Source: an uncultured Pelagibacteraceae bacterium
GTDB taxonomy: Bacteria > Pseudomonadota > Alphaproteobacteria > Pelagibacterales > Pelagibacteraceae
Length of the DNA: 64,000 nt
Reading direction: 5' to 3'
Assembly (NCBI GenBank): GCA_902607115.1
Contig: CACLIZ010000001.1
Location: 34,979 to 98,978 of the forward strand
Part shown: positions 25,548-35,159 of the stretch, piece after piece
Layout: every line of letters begins with the position of its first letter
How positions within the stretch are numbered: the first letter of the stretch is position 1
The notes under the pieces: model-generated
What the model was told of the DNA's origin: nothing
The model's input: the letters and a program-made list of their open reading frames with translations, nothing else
Databases searched by the model: none
Made by a program: the position numbers and the translations under genes

Positions 25548-26411
25548 ATGTCTCATATAAGCATCTTCTTTGAATTAACAAGGCTAAAAAAACCAATTGG
25601 TTTCATGTTGTTATTTTGGCCTTGTGTTTGGGGATTGTCTATAGCTTACGATTTTCAAAATGGTTTTGAACAATATGTATTCTACATAATCTTATTTTTT
25701 TTTGGATCAGTTTTAATGCGTTCAGCGGGATGTATAGTGAATGATATCACGGACAAAGATTTTGACAAAAAAGTTAAAAGAACAAAAAATCGACCACTTG
25801 CATCTGGTATAATATCGGTTAAAGCTGCGATGATTTATTCAATTATTTTATGTATATTAGCTTTTTTAGTATTAATTAATTTTAATTTAATAACTATTTT
25901 ATTAGCAATCGCATCAATGCCTCTTGCTTTCACATACCCTTTAATGAAAAGATATACTTACTGGCCTCAGCTGTTTTTGGGCGTAACATTCAATTATGGA
26001 TTATTGCTTGGATGGACTTCAATTTATGAAAATATAAATTTAGCACCAATACTATTCTATTTTGGCGCCATATTTTGGACATTGGGTTACGACACAATAT
26101 ACGGCTTTCAAGATATTGAAGACGATGAAATTATAGGAGTAAAATCAACATCTATTAAATTTAAAGATAATCCAAAATTATTTTTAGTAATTTGCTATTC
26201 TATGTTTATATTTTGTTTTTTTTTAGTAGGTATAATTTTAGAATATAATAGTTATTTCTATATTGGCGCAGTAATAGTGGTTCTACATTTATTTTATTTA
26301 CAGATTTACAAATTTGATCAATCAAATAAAAATAAATGCTTACAAATATTTAAAAGTAATAATTTGTTCGGTTTTATTATATTAATTAATATTATTTTAG
26401 GTAAAATTTAA
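25548..26411 (+). CDS. ubiA: 4-hydroxybenzoate octaprenyltransferase UbiA
   Basis: Prenylates 4-hydroxybenzoate in ubiquinone synthesis. The 287-residue membrane protein has both Asp-rich motifs: NDITDKDFDKKVKRTKNRPLASG near residue 65 and DIEDDEIIGVKST near residue 190. The N-terminal ELTRLKKPIGFMLLFWPCVWG block of UbiA is also present. It starts a rightward run into lipid A genes, 5 bp before msbA. Confidence 0.95.
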   Translation: MSHISIFFELTRLKKPIGFMLLFWPCVWGLSIAYDFQNGFEQYVFYIILFFFGSVLMRSAGCIVNDITDKDFDKKVKRTKNRPLASGIISVKAAMIYSIILCILAFLVLINFNLITILLAIASMPLAFTYPLMKRYTYWPQLFLGVTFNYGLLLGWTSIYENINLAPILFYFGAIFWTLGYDTIYGFQDIEDDEIIGVKSTSIKFKDNPKLFLVICYSMFIFCFFLVGIILEYNSYFYIGAVIVVLHLFYLQIYKFDQSNKNKCLQIFKSNNLFGFIILINIILGKI

Positions 26412-26416
26412 ATTAA

Positions 26417-28168
26417 ATGTCTAATATACAAATATTGAAAAGATTATTCAATGATTACACAAAACGTTATTTTGGAAAAATATTACTTTCGGTTTTCTTT
26501 TCTGTTTTAGTTGCGGGTAGTACTGCGGGCATCGCTTATTTATTAGATCCAGCTATTGAAAAAATTTTTATTGAAAAGGATAAACAACTAATGCTTCTTA
26601 TTCCTTTCGCGATTGTAATATTTTTTTCAATTAAAGGGATATCTTTATTTCTTGCAAAAACAATTCTTATAAAAGTAGCCGGCGAGATAATGAAGACGCT
26701 TCAACTACAAGTAATGCAGGCCACTCTCTATTCTAGTATGGAGTCTGCAGACTCGAAACACTCTGGAAAAATAATTTCACACGCAATGTACGATGCAAGC
26801 ATTATGAAAAATCTGGTATCGAGCACAATTTTACTTGCAACCAAAGAGTCAATGACTTTAGTTGGGCTAATATTTGTAATGTTTTACCAAAATTGGAAAC
26901 TTGCTATGTTTGCATTAATAATGATACCTCTGGCTTCGGTTGCCGTAAAGTCTTTAGGAAAAAGAGTTGGCAAAATTACTACACAAGCACAAGAGGTAGT
27001 AGGTGTGGTTAACTCATTTTTATTAGATATAATTAAAAATCACAAAATAATAAAAATTTTTCAAAGAGAAGATTATGAAACTGAAAGGTTAGACAAAGAA
27101 ATAAACAAAATTAAAGAAAAATCTGTCAAAACAGATGTTGTGATGATGCGTTCTACACCAATTATGGAAACACTTACAGGCATAATGATAGGTGGATTAA
27201 TTTTTTATGCCGGAAACCTCATAATAAATAATGAATTAGAGATAAATAATTTTTTCTCTTTTTTAGCTGCAATGATGCTTGCTTATCAACCTGTCAGATC
27301 TCTGGCTACAATTAATATGGGAATACATTCGGGTCTATCAGCTGCAAAAAGAGTTTTGCCAATTATTGATTCTAAATTTATTGATGAAAACGAAGGTAAA
27401 AATTTAGTTTATAAAAAAGGAAACATTAGTTTTAAAGATGTAAGCTTTAAATATTCTAGTCGTAAAGATATTATTTTAAATAAAATTAGCTTAAACATAA
27501 ATAGTGGAGAAATGACAGCTTTAGTAGGACATAGTGGTGCTGGCAAATCAACCATCATGAACCTTATTCCGAGGTTTTATGATCAATCTGAGGGTAAAAT
27601 ATTTATTGACGACCAGTCAATTGAAAATGTTTCATTGAAATCTTTAAGAAAAAGCATTTCTTTAGTCAGCCAAGATACAACATTATTTGACGATACTATT
27701 AAAAATAATATTAAATATTCAAATTTAGAGGCATCAGATGAAGAAATCATGAAAGCTGCAAGACTATCTCATTGTGATGAATTTATAAATAATATGCCAG
27801 ATAAATACGATACTATGGTTGGAGAAAATGGAGTTAGGTTGTCAGGTGGAGAAAAACAGAGGCTTTCGATTGCAAGAGCAATTCTTAAAAATAGTAATAT
27901 AATTTTATTAGACGAAGCAACTTCATCTTTGGATTCAGAGACAGAGGAAAAAATTCAAAATGCGATAGGTTATTTAACTAAAGGTAAGACCACTTTAGTA
28001 ATAGCTCATAGATTATCTACCGTTATTAATTCTAATAAAATTTATGTAATTGAGAAAGGGAAAGTTGCAGCAGAAGGTAAGCATGAAGATTTGATGAGTA
28101 CATCCGAAACCTATAAAAATTTTTACGAAATTCAACTTCATAAAAAAAAAGATGAGACTAATTTATAG
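26417..28168 (+). CDS. msbA: Lipid A export ABC transporter MsbA-like (fused permease/ATPase)
   Basis: A 583-residue half-transporter with six N-terminal membrane helices and a C-terminal ATPase. Walker A GHSGAGKS is at residues 371-378. LVSQDTTLFDDTI is the Q-loop region, RLSGGEKQRLSIARAIL the signature, and IILLDEATSSLD Walker B. It would flip core-lipid A across the inner membrane. The assignment to MsbA and not another exporter rests on the waaA-lpxK-lpxL genes that follow; its stop overlaps waaA by 17 bp. Confidence 0.9.
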   Translation: MSNIQILKRLFNDYTKRYFGKILLSVFFSVLVAGSTAGIAYLLDPAIEKIFIEKDKQLMLLIPFAIVIFFSIKGISLFLAKTILIKVAGEIMKTLQLQVMQATLYSSMESADSKHSGKIISHAMYDASIMKNLVSSTILLATKESMTLVGLIFVMFYQNWKLAMFALIMIPLASVAVKSLGKRVGKITTQAQEVVGVVNSFLLDIIKNHKIIKIFQREDYETERLDKEINKIKEKSVKTDVVMMRSTPIMETLTGIMIGGLIFYAGNLIINNELEINNFFSFLAAMMLAYQPVRSLATINMGIHSGLSAAKRVLPIIDSKFIDENEGKNLVYKKGNISFKDVSFKYSSRKDIILNKISLNINSGEMTALVGHSGAGKSTIMNLIPRFYDQSEGKIFIDDQSIENVSLKSLRKSISLVSQDTTLFDDTIKNNIKYSNLEASDEEIMKAARLSHCDEFINNMPDKYDTMVGENGVRLSGGEKQRLSIARAILKNSNIILLDEATSSLDSETEEKIQNAIGYLTKGKTTLVIAHRLSTVINSNKIYVIEKGKVAAEGKHEDLMSTSETYKNFYEIQLHKKKDETNL

Positions 28169-29402
28169 AATTATTAGTGAATTATTTTTGCTAATTTCTC
28201 CGATTATAATTTTATATAGAATATTAAAAAAAAAAGAAAGTATAAATAGATTTTTTGAAAGGTATGGAATCAATTCAAAACATAGAAAAAGAGGTAAACT
28301 AATTTGGTTTCATTGCTCAAGTGTTGGCGAACTTTTGAGTATAGTGCCTATTCTTGAAAAATTTGAAAATAATTCAAAAATAAAGCAAATATTAATCACA
28401 ACTACAACCTTGAGCTCTTCTAAAATATATGAAAAACTTCATCTTAAAAAAGCAATCCATCAATTTTTTCCTATAGATAATAAATTAATAATAAATAAAT
28501 TTGTAAATTATTGGAGACCTTCAGCTTTTTTTTTGTGTGAGTCTGAAATCTGGCCAAATTTGATTCACAATATATACAAGAATAAAATCAAATTAATTTT
28601 ATTAAATGCTAGAATGACTTCTAAATCCTATAATAGATGGATGAAATTTGGAAGTTTTTCAAAAAGAATATTTGAAAAATTTGATTTATGTTTACCACAA
28701 AATAATGAAACTCAAAAACGTCTTAATTTTCTTGGAGCAAAAAAAATATGCAACCTTGGAAATCTTAAATTTTCAACAAGCAAGAACCTTAAAGATAATA
28801 TTTTAGAAAAAAAGATTATTAATTTTTTTAGCAGAAAAAAAATTTTAATTACAGCTGCCAGTACTCATTTTGATGAAGAAAATTTCATTATTCAAAATCA
28901 TTTGTATTTTGTTAAAAAAAAAAAAATTAATAATTTTATATCTATAATTGTGCCACGACACATAGAAAGAACAAATGAAATTAAAGAGGCTGTTGAAAAA
29001 TTTTCGTTAAAACCTCACCTCCATAGTTCAAAAGAAAATATTAAAAATAACATTGATATTTACATTGTGGATACATATGGAGAACTAAACAAGTTTTATA
29101 AAATATCAAAAATAGTATTTATGGGAGGGTCTCTAATTAATCATGGTGGTCAGAATCCTCTAGAACCAGCTAAACTAGGATGTAAGATAATTCATGGTCC
29201 TTGCATAGATAATTTTAAAGAAATTTATAAAAAACTAAATAGTATGAATATTTCAACAAAATTTAAAAGTTATAATCATGGAACCAAAATTATTGAGAAA
29301 AAACTTAATAAAAAAATGTTAAATTTTTATGATAAAAAAATTATAGCTTATGGAGATAAAGTACTAAATTTAACTTATTCAGAAATAACAAGATTAATTT
29401 AA
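28152..29402 (+). CDS. waaA: Kdo transferase WaaA (KdtA)
   Basis: Adds Kdo to lipid IVA. The 416-residue GT-B protein has an N-terminal membrane anchor, then WFHCSSVGELLSIVPI (the family HxxSxGE motif with the catalytic Glu), ILLNARMTSKSYNRW, and the nucleotide-binding GGSLINHGGQNPLEPAKLG. It overlaps msbA by 17 bp and lpxK follows by 1 bp. Lysine and isoleucine dominate, as in its neighbours. Together these genes indicate that the organism makes Kdo-lipid A. Confidence 0.93.
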   Translation: MRLIYRIISELFLLISPIIILYRILKKKESINRFFERYGINSKHRKRGKLIWFHCSSVGELLSIVPILEKFENNSKIKQILITTTTLSSSKIYEKLHLKKAIHQFFPIDNKLIINKFVNYWRPSAFFLCESEIWPNLIHNIYKNKIKLILLNARMTSKSYNRWMKFGSFSKRIFEKFDLCLPQNNETQKRLNFLGAKKICNLGNLKFSTSKNLKDNILEKKIINFFSRKKILITAASTHFDEENFIIQNHLYFVKKKKINNFISIIVPRHIERTNEIKEAVEKFSLKPHLHSSKENIKNNIDIYIVDTYGELNKFYKISKIVFMGGSLINHGGQNPLEPAKLGCKIIHGPCIDNFKEIYKKLNSMNISTKFKSYNHGTKIIEKKLNKKMLNFYDKKIIAYGDKVLNLTYSEITRLI

Positions 29403-29403
29403 A

Positions 29404-30324
29404 GTGAATTTAATAAAACCAAATTTCTGGAAAAATAATAATTTAATTGTTTTCTTAATATGGCCACTCACTTTAATTACAAGATTATTTATTTTAATTA
29501 AGAATAACAAAATTGCCTATAAAGCTAAGATAAATTGTATATGTGTGGGAAATATATATTTGGGTGGCACAGGAAAAACACCATTGGTAATTAAACTGAA
29601 CGAAATATTAAAAAAAAAATATAAAATATTTACAATAAAAAAAAATCATAAAGATCAAATTGATGAACAAAAATTACTAAAAAAAAAAACAAATTTAATC
29701 ATATCTAAAAGTAGAGTCGAAGGAATAAAACGCTTAGAAAAAAATAAAAAAAATATTGTTATTTTTGATGATGGCCTTCAGGACAAATCTATATCATATA
29801 AAATTAAAATTGTTTGCTTTAGTAGCATTAGTGGTGTTGGCAATGGGAAACTTATACCGGCAGGTCCTTTAAGAGAAGATCTGTCTGAATTAATAAATTA
29901 TGATGCAGTATTTATAAATGGTAAAAAAAACAAATATTTGATCAATAAAATTAAAAAATATAACAAAAATATTAAAATTTTTAGTGGAAGATATATCCTA
30001 AAAAATAAAAAAGATTTTAATTTAAAATCAAAATATTTAGCATTTTGTGGAATAGGAACTCCTGAAAATTTTTTTAACTTATTAAATGAAAATAAAATTA
30101 AAATTAAAGAAAGTATAATTTTTCCAGATCATTTTAATTATAAATCTTCAGATATTAATAAAATAAAAAAATTAGCAATAAAAAAAAATTTAAAAATAAT
30201 AACTACAGAAAAAGACTATGTAAAAATAAATAAGTTTAAAAATATTAAGGTTAAATTTGCAAATATAGATTTACATATAGATAAAAAAACAAATTTCAAA
30301 AAATTTTTGCTTAAGGGTTTATGA
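29404..30324 (+). CDS. lpxK: Tetraacyldisaccharide 4'-kinase LpxK
   Basis: Phosphorylates the 4' position of the lipid A disaccharide. The 306-residue protein begins with GTG. An N-terminal hydrophobic anchor leads to the P-loop GGTGKT at residues 54-59. Next come the DDGLQDKSI motif with the LpxK Asp-Asp-Gly, and NGKLIPAGPLREDLSEL. A C-terminal ITTEKDYVKI matches the family ending. It overlaps lpxL by 4 bp. The GTG is accepted because it sits just after the waaA stop and gives the expected N-terminal hydrophobic segment. Confidence 0.93.
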   Translation: MNLIKPNFWKNNNLIVFLIWPLTLITRLFILIKNNKIAYKAKINCICVGNIYLGGTGKTPLVIKLNEILKKKYKIFTIKKNHKDQIDEQKLLKKKTNLIISKSRVEGIKRLEKNKKNIVIFDDGLQDKSISYKIKIVCFSSISGVGNGKLIPAGPLREDLSELINYDAVFINGKKNKYLINKIKKYNKNIKIFSGRYILKNKKDFNLKSKYLAFCGIGTPENFFNLLNENKIKIKESIIFPDHFNYKSSDINKIKKLAIKKNLKIITTEKDYVKINKFKNIKVKFANIDLHIDKKTNFKKFLLKGL

Positions 30325-31187
30325 AAATAATAAAATATTTTTTCCAATTTTCTATAGTATTAATATTATTTTTTTTATTTAGAATATTGGGGTACAAAAA
30401 TGCATCAAATTTAGGATCGAAGATAGGAAAAGTTTTTGGCAAATTAATTAGATCAGAAAAAATTATCTTAAAAAATATTTCTTATATAAATGAATATTCA
30501 CAAACAAGAATTGATAATACGGATAAAATTGTAGATGATGTATTTTCTAATTATGGAAGAATTTTATCAGATTATGTTTACTTAAATAAATTTAGATCTG
30601 GTTCATTAAAAAAATACGTTAATATTGAAGGTAATAATTTTCTTGAAGAAATAAAATCGAAAAATAAAAAAGTTGTATTTGTGTCTGGACATTTTAACAA
30701 CTTCGAACTTATGGCTATGTTCATTGAGGCATCGGGTATTGAGCTGGCAGCAATTTATAGACCGCTAAATAACATTTTTCTAAATAAAATTATGGAAAAC
30801 ATTAGATTGAAACATATTTGCAAGAATCAAATAAAAAAAGGCAAAAGCGGTACAAGAGAACTCTTAAATTCCCTGAAAAAAAACTTTTCAGTAGCTCTTA
30901 TGATTGATCAAAGGGTTAGTGAAGGCATTGGTTGTGATTTTTTTGGAATGCCTGCTTTTACAACAACTATACCTGCCCAGATAGTAAAAAAGTATGGTTG
31001 TGAAATAGTGCCTGTTCATATCGAAAGATATGAAGATATAAAGTTCAAATTAACTATAAACAAGCCCATTAAATTTGATGAGAACCTAAATATTGGAGAT
31101 ATAACTTTAGAATTAAATAAAATATTAGAAAAAATGATTCTAAAAAATCCTTCTCAATGGATATTGACGCATAATAGGTGGAAATAA
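30321..31187 (+). CDS. lpxL: Lipid A late acyltransferase (LpxL/HtrB family)
   Basis: A 288-residue membrane-anchored acyltransferase that adds a secondary acyl chain to Kdo-lipid IVA. The catalytic pair HxxxxE is His124 and Glu129 in SGHFNNFELMA. IYRPLNNIFLNKIM, ALMIDQRVSEGIGCDFFG and the NPSQWILTHNRW ending are characteristic of the LpxL/LpxM family. Whether it is LpxL or LpxM cannot be decided here; only one such gene is in the cluster. Confidence 0.92.
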   Translation: MKIIKYFFQFSIVLILFFLFRILGYKNASNLGSKIGKVFGKLIRSEKIILKNISYINEYSQTRIDNTDKIVDDVFSNYGRILSDYVYLNKFRSGSLKKYVNIEGNNFLEEIKSKNKKVVFVSGHFNNFELMAMFIEASGIELAAIYRPLNNIFLNKIMENIRLKHICKNQIKKGKSGTRELLNSLKKNFSVALMIDQRVSEGIGCDFFGMPAFTTTIPAQIVKKYGCEIVPVHIERYEDIKFKLTINKPIKFDENLNIGDITLELNKILEKMILKNPSQWILTHNRWK

Positions 31188-31189
31188 TA

Positions 31190-31381
31190 TTAAACTTTTT
31201 TTTCTCTTTTTTGATTTGCCTCTATGTAAGAGAAATAAGGTTCTTGAAGATCAACGTTCCAATAATTTAAATTTTCTAAGGAAACTTTTTTTCCGGACAC
31301 CGCACATATTACATGAGTTCCACTCTCGATAACTTCAAATGAGTTATCTAAATATTTTAGTCTAGCTATTTTATCGGTCAT
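31190..31381 (-). CDS. DUF2093 small protein
   Basis: A 63-residue protein starting MTDKIARLKYLDNSFEVIESGTHV, matching DUF2093, a small alphaproteobacterial family of unknown function with the conserved YxxxxFxVxxxGxxVxCAVSG pattern and a WxVxxQEPY motif. The open frame extends 43 codons further upstream, but that part would overlap purD and is not conserved in character, so I use the inner ATG. The gene is antisense to the flanking operons and tucked between lpxL (2 bp) and purD (17 bp). Confidence 0.8.
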   Translation of the reverse strand: MTDKIARLKYLDNSFEVIESGTHVICAVSGKKVSLENLNYWNVDLQEPYFSYIEANQKREKKV

Positions 31382-31398
31382 TATATAAATAAGTATAC

Positions 31399-32667
31399 AT
31401 GAGAATTGCAATAATTGGTAGTGGAGGTCGAGAACATGCAATTTGTCAAAAAATTTATGAGTCAAAAAAAGTAAAAAAAATATTTTGTATTCCAGGTAAT
31501 GGTGGAACAAGCAAAATCGCTAACAATGTAGAAATCAATATAAATAATTTTGACGAAATTAAATCCTTTTTAATTAATAAAAATATAGATTTAACTATTG
31601 TTGGTCCTGAAGAACCTTTGGTAAATGGTATAGTAGATTTTTTAACTAATGAAGGATTAAAAGTTTTTGGTCCAGATAAATTTTGTTCAAGGTTAGAAGG
31701 ATCCAAAATTTTTACTAAAAAAATATGTAAATCAGAAAACATCCCAACTGCAAATTTTAAAATTTTCAAAGATAAATTATCTTCTTTAAATTATTTAAAA
31801 GAAAAAAAATATCCTATAGTAGTAAAGGCTGATGGATTAGCGGCTGGAAAAGGTGTTTATATTTGTGAAAATTTTTCTGACGCCTATAAAGCTGTTGAAG
31901 AAATTTTTAAAGGAAAGTTTGGAAAAGCAGAAGAAGTATTAATTGAAGATTTTCTTGTAGGTGAAGAGATGAGTTTTTTTATTTTATATGATAATAATAG
32001 TTTTAAAATTTTTAACACTGCTCAAGATCATAAAAGAGTTTTTGAAGAAGATAAGGGAAAAAATACCGGAGGTATGGGTGCATATTCTCCATCAAGACTT
32101 AATAACAGCAAACTAGAAAAAAAGATAATTAATAAAATAATTTTACCAACATTAAAATATTTAAAAAATGAAAGTGGAAAATATGTTGGTTTTCTATATG
32201 CCGGCTTGATGATAAATAATAATGAACCTTACTTAATTGAATACAATGTGAGAATGGGAGACCCTGAATGTCAAACCATTTTGCCATTATTAAAAAATGA
32301 CTTTATTGAAGTACTTAACAATTGTTTAAATGGTACTCTTGAAAAAATAAATTTAGAATGGAAAAATGAGAAAAGTATTTGTGTAGTTTTGACGTCTAAG
32401 GGTTACCCTGAAAAATTTGAAAAAAATATTCTAATACAAAATTTAGAAAATTTAAAAATTAAAAAAAACGAATATATTTATCATGCAGGAACAAAATCAG
32501 TAAAAAACAAATTTTACTCCACGGGCGGAAGAGTTCTAAACTTTGTATCTCTTGATAGAAGTTTTAAAGTTGCAAGAGATAAAGCTTTATACTTAATTAA
32601 AGCTCTTAATTGGAAAAATGGATATCATAGAAATGATATTGCTTTTAAGGTTATAGACAATCTATGA
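31399..32667 (+). CDS. purD: Phosphoribosylamine-glycine ligase PurD
   Basis: Second step of de novo purine synthesis, an ATP-grasp ligase. The 422-residue protein starts with MRIAIIGSGGREHAI and contains VVGPEEPLVNGIVDFL, YPIVVKADGLAAGKGV, the PurD block DHKRVFEEDKGKNTGGMGAYSP and VRMGDPECQ. All are near their standard places. The stop overlaps rsmD by 4 bp. It is the only purine-biosynthesis gene in the window, while a purine breakdown operon lies 25 kb away. Confidence 0.97.
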   Translation: MRIAIIGSGGREHAICQKIYESKKVKKIFCIPGNGGTSKIANNVEININNFDEIKSFLINKNIDLTIVGPEEPLVNGIVDFLTNEGLKVFGPDKFCSRLEGSKIFTKKICKSENIPTANFKIFKDKLSSLNYLKEKKYPIVVKADGLAAGKGVYICENFSDAYKAVEEIFKGKFGKAEEVLIEDFLVGEEMSFFILYDNNSFKIFNTAQDHKRVFEEDKGKNTGGMGAYSPSRLNNSKLEKKIINKIILPTLKYLKNESGKYVGFLYAGLMINNNEPYLIEYNVRMGDPECQTILPLLKNDFIEVLNNCLNGTLEKINLEWKNEKSICVVLTSKGYPEKFEKNILIQNLENLKIKKNEYIYHAGTKSVKNKFYSTGGRVLNFVSLDRSFKVARDKALYLIKALNWKNGYHRNDIAFKVIDNL

Positions 32668-33230
32668 GGATAATTTCAGGAACAGCTAAAGGGAAAAAAA
32701 TATTTACTCCGGTTGATAAAAAAACAAGACCTTTGAGAGATATGGTAAGGGAGTCAATTTTCAATATTTTATATCATTCAAATCTTCTTAAATTTGAATT
32801 AGATAAATGTACAGTTTTAGATCTATTTTCTGGAGTTGGCTCTTTTGGCTTAGAGGCAATTTCAAGAGGAGCTAAGAAAGTAATATTTTTTGAAGACTAC
32901 AATCCAGCAATTAAATTATTAATAAAAAATATAAATAATTTAGAATTTCATAGACAGGCCAAGATAAACAAAAAAAATATTTATTTAGATAACGAATTAA
33001 AAAAATTAAATTATAAATTTGATATAGTGTTTTTGGATCCGCCATTTAGAGATAAAAATTTAAAATTATTATTAAAAAATTTATCAACTATAAAAAGTAT
33101 AAAATCTGAAACTCTGATAATTATACATAGGCATAAAAATACAAAAGATGATTTTAATGTAAAATTTAAAATTGCTAGAGAAGAATTCTATGGTTCATCA
33201 AAGATAATTTTTGGTTTTTTTATTTCCTAA
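32664..33230 (+). CDS. rsmD: 16S rRNA m2G966 methyltransferase RsmD
   Basis: A 188-residue SAM-dependent methyltransferase. It opens with MRIISGTAKGKKIFTPV and TRPLRDMVRESIFNIL (the RsmD N-terminal signature), then DLFSGVGSFGLEAISRGAKKV for SAM binding and IVFLDPPF as the catalytic (D/N)PPF motif. It overlaps purD by 4 bp upstream and the convergent pgi by 11 bp at its end. Confidence 0.95.
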   Translation: MRIISGTAKGKKIFTPVDKKTRPLRDMVRESIFNILYHSNLLKFELDKCTVLDLFSGVGSFGLEAISRGAKKVIFFEDYNPAIKLLIKNINNLEFHRQAKINKKNIYLDNELKKLNYKFDIVFLDPPFRDKNLKLLLKNLSTIKSIKSETLIIIHRHKNTKDDFNVKFKIAREEFYGSSKIIFGFFIS

Positions 33231-34380
33231 GGATCTTAAAAGTTTCATTTTTAACTAATTCTACTTCAGGCTGATCTAAAGGATTTACTCTTAATAAGTG
33301 AGATAATAAAATGACTTCTAAAGTAAAAAAACAAAACATTTCTCCAAGAGTTTCTTCATTTCTTTTTTTTATATAAAAAGATCTAAAAGGAATTTTTTTT
33401 GATCTAAATATATTTTCTGTAGCAACTTTTTGAGCATTTAAAATTTCAAAGACTTTTTTTTCTTTTAAAAAATTAAAGTCATTAAATAATAGTTTTGAAT
33501 TTAATTTTGCACTGTTTTTTTCTTCTACTATATAAAATGTATAAAAATTTGATTTAAAACCACTTAGATATAATTGTAGAATACTATGATTATCTTTTGG
33601 CATATTTGATATAATTGGTAAAATTCCTTTAGAATTTTTACCTAAACTTTCAGAAACGAGTTGTTGATACCATTTAAAAAAATCCTCAGAATGAGGGTCG
33701 TAGTTTAGTATAACAGAATTAAATTTTTTATACTTTACAAATTGATAAGTATTTAAAACATTTTCTATTAAATTATTTAAAAAATTTTTTTTTATTATTA
33801 AATTATTAAATTTTTTAAACTTACTCTCATTCAAACCCATAAGTTCAGCAGGCAACATTCCTACTTCTGATAAAACTGAAAATCTACCACCTATAAAATT
33901 TTTATGCTCAATTATATCGGATTTAAGTTTTTCTCCTAATTTACGTAAATAATTATTTGTATTTTCGGTTATAAAAATATTTTTATTTTTTTTATTAAAT
34001 TTTAAGTTAAAATTTACAACTGTTTCTAAAGTATTGCCAGATTTAGATATAATTATATTTAACACTTTTGATTTATTTATTTTTTTTAGATTAAGGTTTT
34101 CAAGAAAATTTATTTTTTTTTTTATTTTATAATTTAAAAAATTATAAATTGCTTTTGCTCCTAAGGATGATCCACCCATTCCTATGATATTTATATCTTT
34201 AAATTTTATATATTTTTTTATAAATTTTCTATTATAGGAATATTTATAATCATTTTTGAAACTCTTAAGAAATTCAGGTGAAATAAAGTTTTTTATTTTG
34301 TTTGCGTGCTTAAGTAAATTTTTTTTTTCTTTATAATTAACTTTTACTCCAAAGTTTTTGAAATTTAAATTAATCCCCAT
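33220..34380 (-). CDS. pgi: Glucose-6-phosphate isomerase, short form
   Basis: Interconverts glucose-6-phosphate and fructose-6-phosphate. At 386 residues it is much shorter than the roughly 550-residue E. coli type but keeps the core motifs. These are IGMGGSSLGAKAI, ISKSGNTLETV (sugar-phosphate binding), GGRFSVLSEVGMLPAELMG (catalytic Glu region), the NHSILQLYLSG histidine and the NPLDQPEVELVKNETF ending. It is last in the HAD-ribF-ileS-lspA-lipoprotein operon, 2 bp after the lipoprotein gene. Confidence 0.9.
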   Translation of the reverse strand: MGINLNFKNFGVKVNYKEKKNLLKHANKIKNFISPEFLKSFKNDYKYSYNRKFIKKYIKFKDINIIGMGGSSLGAKAIYNFLNYKIKKKINFLENLNLKKINKSKVLNIIISKSGNTLETVVNFNLKFNKKNKNIFITENTNNYLRKLGEKLKSDIIEHKNFIGGRFSVLSEVGMLPAELMGLNESKFKKFNNLIIKKNFLNNLIENVLNTYQFVKYKKFNSVILNYDPHSEDFFKWYQQLVSESLGKNSKGILPIISNMPKDNHSILQLYLSGFKSNFYTFYIVEEKNSAKLNSKLLFNDFNFLKEKKVFEILNAQKVATENIFRSKKIPFRSFYIKKRNEETLGEMFCFFTLEVILLSHLLRVNPLDQPEVELVKNETFKILRK

Positions 34381-34382
34381 TG

Positions 34383-34670
34383 TTATTTTATTTTTTTTAT
34401 GATCGATTCTTGTAATGTATTATTAGTATCTATGGTAGAATCACTAGTTTCTAATTTCTTTAAATTCAAATTTTCTTTAAAATTTCCTTCATCTATATTT
34501 GCTTCTAAACTTTCATTGGGTTCAGGCAAATCATTGATATCTGGCGGCATAATTAATGGATTTTTCTTTTCGATCAGAAATTCATCAGATTTTTGAGATC
34601 TTGGTTTTAATCCTGAACAAGAGGAAATTAATAAAAATATACTTAACAAAGCTAATAATTTATTTTTCAT
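34383..34670 (-). CDS. DUF3035-like lipoprotein next to lspA
   Basis: A 95-residue lipoprotein from the chosen ATG. The signal [18 protein letters not shown] carries a lipobox (LISSC), and the mature part begins SGLKPRSQKSDEFLIEKKNPLIMPPD, which resembles the DEFxVxxxxPLxxPPD pattern of alphaproteobacterial DUF3035, sometimes annotated as BamF of the outer-membrane assembly machine. I chose this start and not the ATG seven codons upstream (34691) because it gives a normal n-region. It overlaps the end of lspA by 11 bp. LspA would process this lipoprotein, which makes the pairing apt. Confidence 0.7.
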   Translation of the reverse strand: MKNKLLALLSIFLLISSCSGLKPRSQKSDEFLIEKKNPLIMPPDINDLPEPNESLEANIDEGNFKENLNLKKLETSDSTIDTNNTLQESIIKKIK

Positions 34671-35148
34671 TTTTTTTTTTGAATATTTCAATAAATATTA
34701 ATGTAAATATTCCTATTGAAATAAATATATCAGCAACGTTAAAAACAAACCAGTGATAACCATTATAATTTAAATCAATAAAATCAGGTACTGCTGAATA
34801 ATAAACCCTATCGTAAAAATTGCCTAATGATCCTCCAAGAATCATGGAAAATAGTATCTTGTGAAAATAATCTGAAATAAATAATAAATAAATAATTATT
34901 AAATTAATTATCAGAATTAAAGTTGTTATTATATTATAAGCAATAGTTTCATCAAATTGAAAAAGGCCAAATCCAATTCCAGAATTCCATACTAATATTA
35001 TATTTATAAAATTTGTGAGAGGTATATTTAAATCAGTAAAATTATCTGCCAGATTAATAACATACATTTTTGTTACTCTATCTAACAAAAAAACTAAAAT
35101 TACTAATGATAGATTTGTTGCAATTTTTTTAAAAATTGGAGAGTTCAT
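34660..35148 (-). CDS. lspA: Lipoprotein signal peptidase LspA
   Basis: Inner-membrane aspartyl protease that removes signal peptides from prolipoproteins. The 162-residue protein has four helices and both catalytic aspartates: Asp113 in GGSLGNFYDRV and Asp140 in FNVADIFISIG, in line with Asp114 and Asp141 of the E. coli enzyme. The WNSGIGFGLF segment also fits. It follows ileS by 11 bp, a widespread order. Confidence 0.96.
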   Translation of the reverse strand: MNSPIFKKIATNLSLVILVFLLDRVTKMYVINLADNFTDLNIPLTNFINIILVWNSGIGFGLFQFDETIAYNIITTLILIINLIIIYLLFISDYFHKILFSMILGGSLGNFYDRVYYSAVPDFIDLNYNGYHWFVFNVADIFISIGIFTLIFIEIFKKKNEK

Positions 35149-35159
35149 ATTTTACTTTT

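Noticed and set aside
31382..31510. N-terminal extension of the DUF2093 protein
   Set aside because: The extra 43 residues would run antisense through the start of purD and do not match the family.
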